This document shows, piece after piece, positions 41,816-44,897 of a stretch of 44,897 nucleotides of DNA. The translations under genes were made by a program, and so were the position numbers. This stretch comes from Prosthecobacter sp. (GTDB taxonomy: Bacteria; Verrucomicrobiota; Verrucomicrobiia; Verrucomicrobiales; Verrucomicrobiaceae), in NCBI GenBank assembly GCA_030827515.1, contig JAUREI010000009.1, positions 1-44,897 on the forward strand. The letters are read 5' to 3'. Below the pieces are notes generated by a model. It saw nothing but the letters and a program-made list of their open reading frames with translations, had not been told where the DNA came from and ran no database searches. Positions within the stretch are counted from its first letter, which is position 1. Every line of letters starts with the position of its first letter.

Positions 41816-42886
41816 ATGAAAGCCCTCGACGCCCTCTTCCACACTCTCGACACCCAGCCGGAAATCCCGCTCGAGGGTCGCCTGCTCTTCCTGCATGCCC
41901 AGGCCCACCCGGCGCTCGCCGCCCTGCCCGGCAAGCTGACCTGCCAGCAGATCTGGAAACCCGCCGCCGCCGCCCTCCAGCGCGACGGGATCACGAGCAC
42001 CCGTGAGGCGACCGGCGAGTTCGACACGGTGCTGTTGCTGCCGGAACGCCAGCGCGACACCGTCCTCGCCGACTTCGCACGCGCCCATGAAAGCCTCGTC
42101 GACGGCGGCACGCTGGTGGTCGCCCTGCACAACGACTGGGGTGCCAAACGCATGGAACAGCAACTCGCCGATGTGGCCGGTGAATTGCAGACCGTTTCGA
42201 AAAACCACTGCCGCGTCTTCTGGACGCGCAAGCACCCGGCGTGGAAGACCGACAAACTCACCGCCTGGCAACAGAACGGTGCCATGCGCCGCATCCTCGA
42301 CGGCCGCTTCTGGTCGATGCCGGGGCTATTCCACTGGGATCACATCGACGAGGGCTCGGCCCTGCTAGCCGCCCACTTGCCGCACACCCTCGCAGGCGCG
42401 GTCGCCGATCTCGGCTCTGGCTGGGGGTTTCTCAGCGACCACCTGCTGCGCCACTGCCACGACCTCGACAGCCTTGATCTTTACGAAGCCGATGCGCGCG
42501 CCCTGGAGTGCGCCCGTCGCAACGCCGGCCTCGTGCTCTGTCCCGTGCGCCCCAAGCTGCATTGGACCGACGTCACCCAGGGACTGGGCGGTGCCCGCTA
42601 CGACGTCGTCGTCATGAACCCGCCCTTCCACGACGGCCGGGACGCCAACTCCCTGCTCGGCCTGAAATTCATCACCAGCGCCGCCCAGGCGCTCAAGCCC
42701 GGCGGCGAACTGTGGCTGGTCGCCAACCGTCACCTGCCCTACGAGAACCTGATGAGCGAGGCCTTTGAAAGCCATCGCACGGTCGCCGAAAACGGCAGCT
42801 TCAAAGTCCTGCACGGTCGCAACCCCACCGCCGTCACTCGCCAGGCGGGTCGTCCACGCGGACACCGCCCCCAGCGCAGACGCTGA
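41816..42886 (+). CDS. RsmC-like class I SAM methyltransferase
   Basis: This 356-residue protein has the two-part layout of RsmC, the 16S rRNA G1207 N2-methyltransferase. A degenerate N-terminal domain covers about 1-170 (TREATGEFDTVLLLPERQRD). A functional Rossmann domain follows, with motif I DLGSGWG (residues 198-204) and NPPFH (268-272), the N-methyltransferase tetrad-type sequence. GLKFITSAAQALKPGGELWLV is motif-typical. The C-terminus is a basic stretch rich in Arg. rsmC or the sister rlmG is the closest guess; substrate not proven. It belongs to the hemQ-thiG run by spacing. It ends about 100 bp before tRNA-Tyr. Confidence 0.85.
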   Translation: MKALDALFHTLDTQPEIPLEGRLLFLHAQAHPALAALPGKLTCQQIWKPAAAALQRDGITSTREATGEFDTVLLLPERQRDTVLADFARAHESLVDGGTLVVALHNDWGAKRMEQQLADVAGELQTVSKNHCRVFWTRKHPAWKTDKLTAWQQNGAMRRILDGRFWSMPGLFHWDHIDEGSALLAAHLPHTLAGAVADLGSGWGFLSDHLLRHCHDLDSLDLYEADARALECARRNAGLVLCPVRPKLHWTDVTQGLGGARYDVVVMNPPFHDGRDANSLLGLKFITSAAQALKPGGELWLVANRHLPYENLMSEAFESHRTVAENGSFKVLHGRNPTAVTRQAGRPRGHRPQRRR

Positions 42887-42988
42887 ACCCTTCTCTCATC
42901 TCAGATTTCAGAACCCTTGTCATTCCGCCAAAATCCCCTTGCAAAGCGTTCCGGCCCGCGTTTGTTGAATGCTCTCTCCGCGAGAAAT

Positions 42989-43074
42989 GGGTAGGTGCCC
43001 GAGTGGCTAAAGGGGGCAGACTGTAAATCTGCTGGCTTACGCCTACGCTGGTTCGAATCCAGCCCTGCCCACCA
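42989..43074 (+). tRNA. tRNA-Tyr (anticodon GTA), CCA encoded
   Basis: The 86-nt molecule can be folded. The 7-bp acceptor stem is 42989-42995 with 43064-43070, with one T-G wobble. The D-arm is GCCCGAGTGGCTAAAGGG, and the anticodon stem GCAGA/TCTGC has loop CTGTAAA with GTA at 43023-43025. A long variable arm of class II follows, then T-arm GCTGG-TTCGAAT-CCAGC, discriminator A and encoded CCA at 43072-43074. The class II arm and GTA together identify tyrosine. Frames running through this gene on both strands are spurious. Confidence 0.97.
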
Positions 43075-43177
43075 TGTTTTCCGGATCGGTGCGCGCCACG
43101 TGGCGCAAAATGCGCTGTCCGCCCACGCTGCCGCGACGGCAGTTGACGCCCCGCCTGCCACGGCTTGCTTGTCAGAC

Positions 43178-44326
43178 ATGTCGCACCTCCCGCCCAGCCT
43201 TGTCCGCACACCGCGGCCCCTGGGTTCTGACATCGAGGCTCCAGACCCCTCACGGGTGATCCTGCATCTCGACATGGACGCGTTTTTCGCGTCTGTGGAG
43301 CAGCGCGACCATCCGGAATACCGGGGCAAGCCGGTCATCGTCGGCTCGCCTCCGGACCAGCGCGGTGTGGTGTGCGCGGCGAGTTATGAGGCGCGCACCT
43401 TCAAGGTCCGCTCGGCCATGCCCTCGCGCACGGCGGGCCGGCTCTGCCCGAACGGCATCTTTGTTCGGCCACGCATGGAGGTGTACCGCGCGGAATCGGC
43501 CGCGATCATGGCAATCCTGCAGAACTTCACGCCTCTGATTGAACAGGTTTCAGTCGACGAGGCCTATCTCGATGTCAGCGCCTGCCTGCCGGCCGGTCTC
43601 GACGCCGATGCGGCGATCGGGGCGGCACGACCGCTGGCGATGGAAATCAAGCGACGCATCCGCGCCGAACGCAAACTGACCGCCAGCGTTGGCATCAGTG
43701 CGAACAAGTTTCTCGCCAAACTGGCCAGCGATTTCGACAAGCCCGACGGCATCACCGTGATCCTCGACAGCGCCAAGGTCGCCTTCCTGCGTCCTCTGCC
43801 GGTGGCTGCAATTCATGGCGTTGGCCCAGTCACCGCCAATGCGCTGCAGGCGCTCGGCCTGCACACGATCGGCGACTTGCAGGACAGCGCGCAGTCGTTG
43901 GAGACGGCCGCCGGCTCGTTCGCCGCAAAACTGCGCGAGCGCGCCTTCGGCCATGACGACCGGCCCATCGACCTGAGCGACGAACGCAAGAGCATCAGCG
44001 CCGAGCACACCTTTCGGATCGACACCGAGGATCGCGCCCAACTGCGCGCCGCTCTCAGGGAGATGGCGCTCGATGTCGCGCAGTCACTCGACCGGCACGG
44101 ACTCGGTGCCCTGACCGTGCAGGTCAAGGTACGCTACAGCGACTTCACCACGCTGACCCGGCAAATCCGGGTCGAGGAACCGGTCGGCACCGAACGCGAT
44201 CTCTACCGCCTCGCCTGCTTCCTGCTCGCCCGACACCAACTCGTAACGGGGCCCCTGCGCCTGCTCGGCATCGGGGTGTCGACCCTGATCGCACCCTCCC
44301 AGCAGCAACTCCGCCTGCCGATTTGA
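43178..44326 (+). CDS. dinB: DNA polymerase IV (Y family)
   Basis: This 382-residue translesion polymerase has HLDMDAFFASVEQRDHP near its start: Asp32 binds metal and Phe37 is the expected steric gate. YEARTFKVRSAMPS follows, and the catalytic pair is SVDEAYLD (Asp127, Glu128). The thumb/HhH region is HGVGPVTANALQALGLHTIGDL, and a little-finger domain runs to the end. The last six residues, QLRLPI, sit where E. coli Pol IV has its beta-clamp-binding QLVLGL. The ATG at 43178 is preferred: the frame upstream is tRNA sequence. A 24-residue leader before HLDMDAFF is longer than in E. coli. No LexA-box was recognised in the 103 bp to the tRNA. Confidence 0.95.
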   Translation: MSHLPPSLVRTPRPLGSDIEAPDPSRVILHLDMDAFFASVEQRDHPEYRGKPVIVGSPPDQRGVVCAASYEARTFKVRSAMPSRTAGRLCPNGIFVRPRMEVYRAESAAIMAILQNFTPLIEQVSVDEAYLDVSACLPAGLDADAAIGAARPLAMEIKRRIRAERKLTASVGISANKFLAKLASDFDKPDGITVILDSAKVAFLRPLPVAAIHGVGPVTANALQALGLHTIGDLQDSAQSLETAAGSFAAKLRERAFGHDDRPIDLSDERKSISAEHTFRIDTEDRAQLRAALREMALDVAQSLDRHGLGALTVQVKVRYSDFTTLTRQIRVEEPVGTERDLYRLACFLLARHQLVTGPLRLLGIGVSTLIAPSQQQLRLPI

Positions 44327-44670
44327 ATCCTCGGGCGTGTCTTTTTCCGACAACTCGCCCAAAATGAACCTCGTTCCTGGTAGGAACGTGCATAAGCCGG
44401 TAACACTCATGAAACTCACTCTTGTTGCTCGCCTTACTACTTACAGTGCTGTCACTTCATGGCTGGTGCGGGCCGCGAGCGATCAACCACGATATCAGTA
44501 GCACTGTTTCTGCTCGGCGAATGCGAAAGCCTACTGTTCGTTCAGACCATCCTGCCCTGATTGCCCCTCAACGGGAGTCCGTCTGGTGGACTGAAAAGAT
44601 CGCTCCGTTTCCCCAGAGGCTGCAAAAGCCCCTGAGGAAATCGCGGTTCGTGCGTTGTGTTCTAACAGTC
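44327..44670. other. 344-bp gene-free region, lower GC
   Basis: No convincing gene is seen. By eye the GC content falls to about half, well below the neighbours. It contains a 7-bp perfect hairpin at 44372-44388 (loop GGT, no T-run) soon after dinB, a possible small frame at 44409-44501 (30 codons, MKLTLVARLTTYSAV start) without a ribosome site, and an imperfect inverted repeat at 44608-44640. It is probably the leader or promoter region of the next gene, with a possible terminator for dinB. Confidence 0.6.
44608..44640. repeat. Imperfect 13-bp inverted repeat before the repeat-protein gene
   Basis: The arms 44608-44620 and 44628-44640 match in 11 of 13 positions across a 7-nt spacer (TGCAAAA). 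It ends 30 bp before the start of the next gene. It may form an mRNA hairpin or a protein-binding palindrome; no T-run follows, which argues against a terminator. Confidence 0.4.
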
Positions 44671-44897
44671 ATGCTCCGTCACTTCGCCATTTCCCTGCTC
44701 CTGATTGGCGGCACCGTCGATGCCGCCTCTATTCACCAAGCCTCCTCGCCCTACACCGCGGCCGAACCCAAACCTGAGCCAAAGCCAAAGCCAAAGCCAA
44801 AGCCAAAGCCAGAGCCAAAGCCAGAGCCAAAGCCAGAGCCAGAGCCGAAGCCAGAGCCAAAGCCAGAGCCAAAGCCAGAGCCAAAGCCAGAGCCGAA
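44671..44897 (+). CDS. Secreted protein with Pro-Lys/Pro-Glu repeat (3' truncated by window edge)
   Basis: ATG 44671 opens a frame that runs off the right edge: 75 complete codons are visible. The first about 19 residues form a Sec signal peptide (MLRHFAISLLLIGGTVDAAS), then comes a short linker (IHQASSPYTAAE). From residue 33 on, every other residue is proline, alternating with Lys or Glu (pattern PKPE). Stiff alternating-charge proline rods occur in TonB and other periplasm-spanning proteins, but TonB has an uncleaved anchor, so that identity is doubtful; the domain beyond the edge would decide. The codon-level regularity (CCA AAG, CCA GAG) supports expansion of a DNA repeat. No ribosome site was seen. 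Confidence 0.7.
   Translation, partial: MLRHFAISLLLIGGTVDAASIHQASSPYTAAEPKPEPKPKPKPKPKPEPKPEPKPEPEPKPEPKPEPKPEPKPEP
44767..44897 (+). repeat. Tandem CCAAAG/CCAGAG hexamer array
   Basis: From 44767 to the window end the DNA is a run of 6-bp units, CCAAAG or CCAGAG with a few silent changes (CCC, CCT, CCG). From about 44803 it is largely a 12-bp CCAGAGCCAAAG period. Twenty-one units are complete or nearly so. In frame it encodes the Pro-Lys/Pro-Glu rod, and the unit being a multiple of three means slippage would change the length, not the frame. Confidence 0.9.

Noticed and set aside
42995-43177. A 61-residue N-terminal extension of dinB beginning MPEWLKGADCKSAGL
   Set aside because: It is the translation of tRNA-Tyr and the spacer behind it. 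The same spurious peptide turns up wherever a tRNA-Tyr is read in this frame. DinB starts at 43178.
42901-43338. Minus-strand frame with the peptide GLDSNQRRRKPADLQSAPFS
   Set aside because: This is the well-known mis-annotation antisense to tRNA-Tyr. It has no domain and overlaps the tRNA and the start of dinB.
44409-44501. Possible 30-codon gene (MKLTLVARL start)
   Set aside because: No ribosome site, no recognisable product and no repeat elsewhere. Kept only as part of the gene-free region.
44767-44897. Right-edge tandem repeat considered as a CRISPR array
   Set aside because: Units are 6 bp with no unique spacers, and they stay in frame with the secreted coding region.
1-44897. Mobile elements, phage genes, restriction or other defence systems
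   Set aside because: No transposase, integrase, recombinase, toxin-antitoxin or methylase-restriction motifs were found. The only tRNA has no repeated 3' end downstream in the window to suggest an att site.

Overview
The window is GC-rich (by eye about two-thirds G+C) and densely packed. It is most likely a chromosomal segment of a verrucomicrobial, or at least PVC-superphylum, bacterium. The main argument is the set of Planctomycetes/Verrucomicrobia-type families: a DUF1592 plus DUF1552 pair, a PSCyt1/DUF1549/DUF1553 (PSD1) plus DUF1501 pair, a second DUF1501 gene, a type I sulfatase and a DUF1080-like lipoprotein. HemQ in an evidently diderm cell and very few Shine-Dalgarno motifs fit the same picture. 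This placement is inferred from gene content only.

Layout. 1-2.0 kb: the 3' end of an AsmA-like gene converging on a sugar isomerase/epimerase gene that has a textbook intrinsic terminator. 2.2-7.6 kb: DUF1592/DUF1552 secreted cytochrome pair, then an NfeD membrane protease and a TRIC-type channel. 7.6-8.7 kb: a secreted hydrolase on the other strand. 8.8-18.5 kb: an unbroken six-gene plus-strand run (GMC dehydrogenase, gluconate-dehydrogenase subunit 3, PF20091-type hydrolase, SGNH hydrolase, PSD1 cytochrome protein, DUF1501), closed by a strong hairpin. 18.5-25.9 kb: gltX, an SDR and a ROK gene, then a minus-strand group with anti-sigma, ECF sigma, folB, a HAD phosphatase and a membrane coiled-coil protein. 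25.9-29.6 kb: DUF1501, lipoprotein and sulfatase, the last two divergent across 66 bp. 29.6-32.8 kb: hflK-hflC and holA. 33-39.8 kb: SulP transporter, TPR protein, two esterase-like hydrolases and PhoD phosphatase. 39.8-44.3 kb: ferredoxin, hemQ-thiG-rsmC-like run, tRNA-Tyr and dinB. 44.3-44.9 kb: an AT-richer stretch leading into a secreted protein with a Pro-Lys/Pro-Glu repeat, cut by the window edge.

How the genes may work together. The many exported proteins (Tat signals on the DUF1552, both DUF1501 and the subunit 3 proteins; Sec signals on hydrolases, sulfatase and PhoD) point to a periplasm specialised in breaking down substituted polysaccharides or their esters. The 8.8-18.5 kb run combines an oxidoreductase without its usual cytochrome subunit, hydrolases, and a protein with two haem c motifs. 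A joint oxidation and de-esterification pathway is therefore a reasonable, untested hypothesis. The rest is housekeeping (gltX, holA, folB, hflKC, hemQ, thiG, dinB, tRNA-Tyr). I see no CRISPR array, transposase, integrase, phage or defence cluster, and no clear-cut new system. The least ordinary items are the PSD1 protein interrupted by a LamG-like module, the symmetric divergent promoter region at 28.2 kb, and the repeat gene at the right edge.
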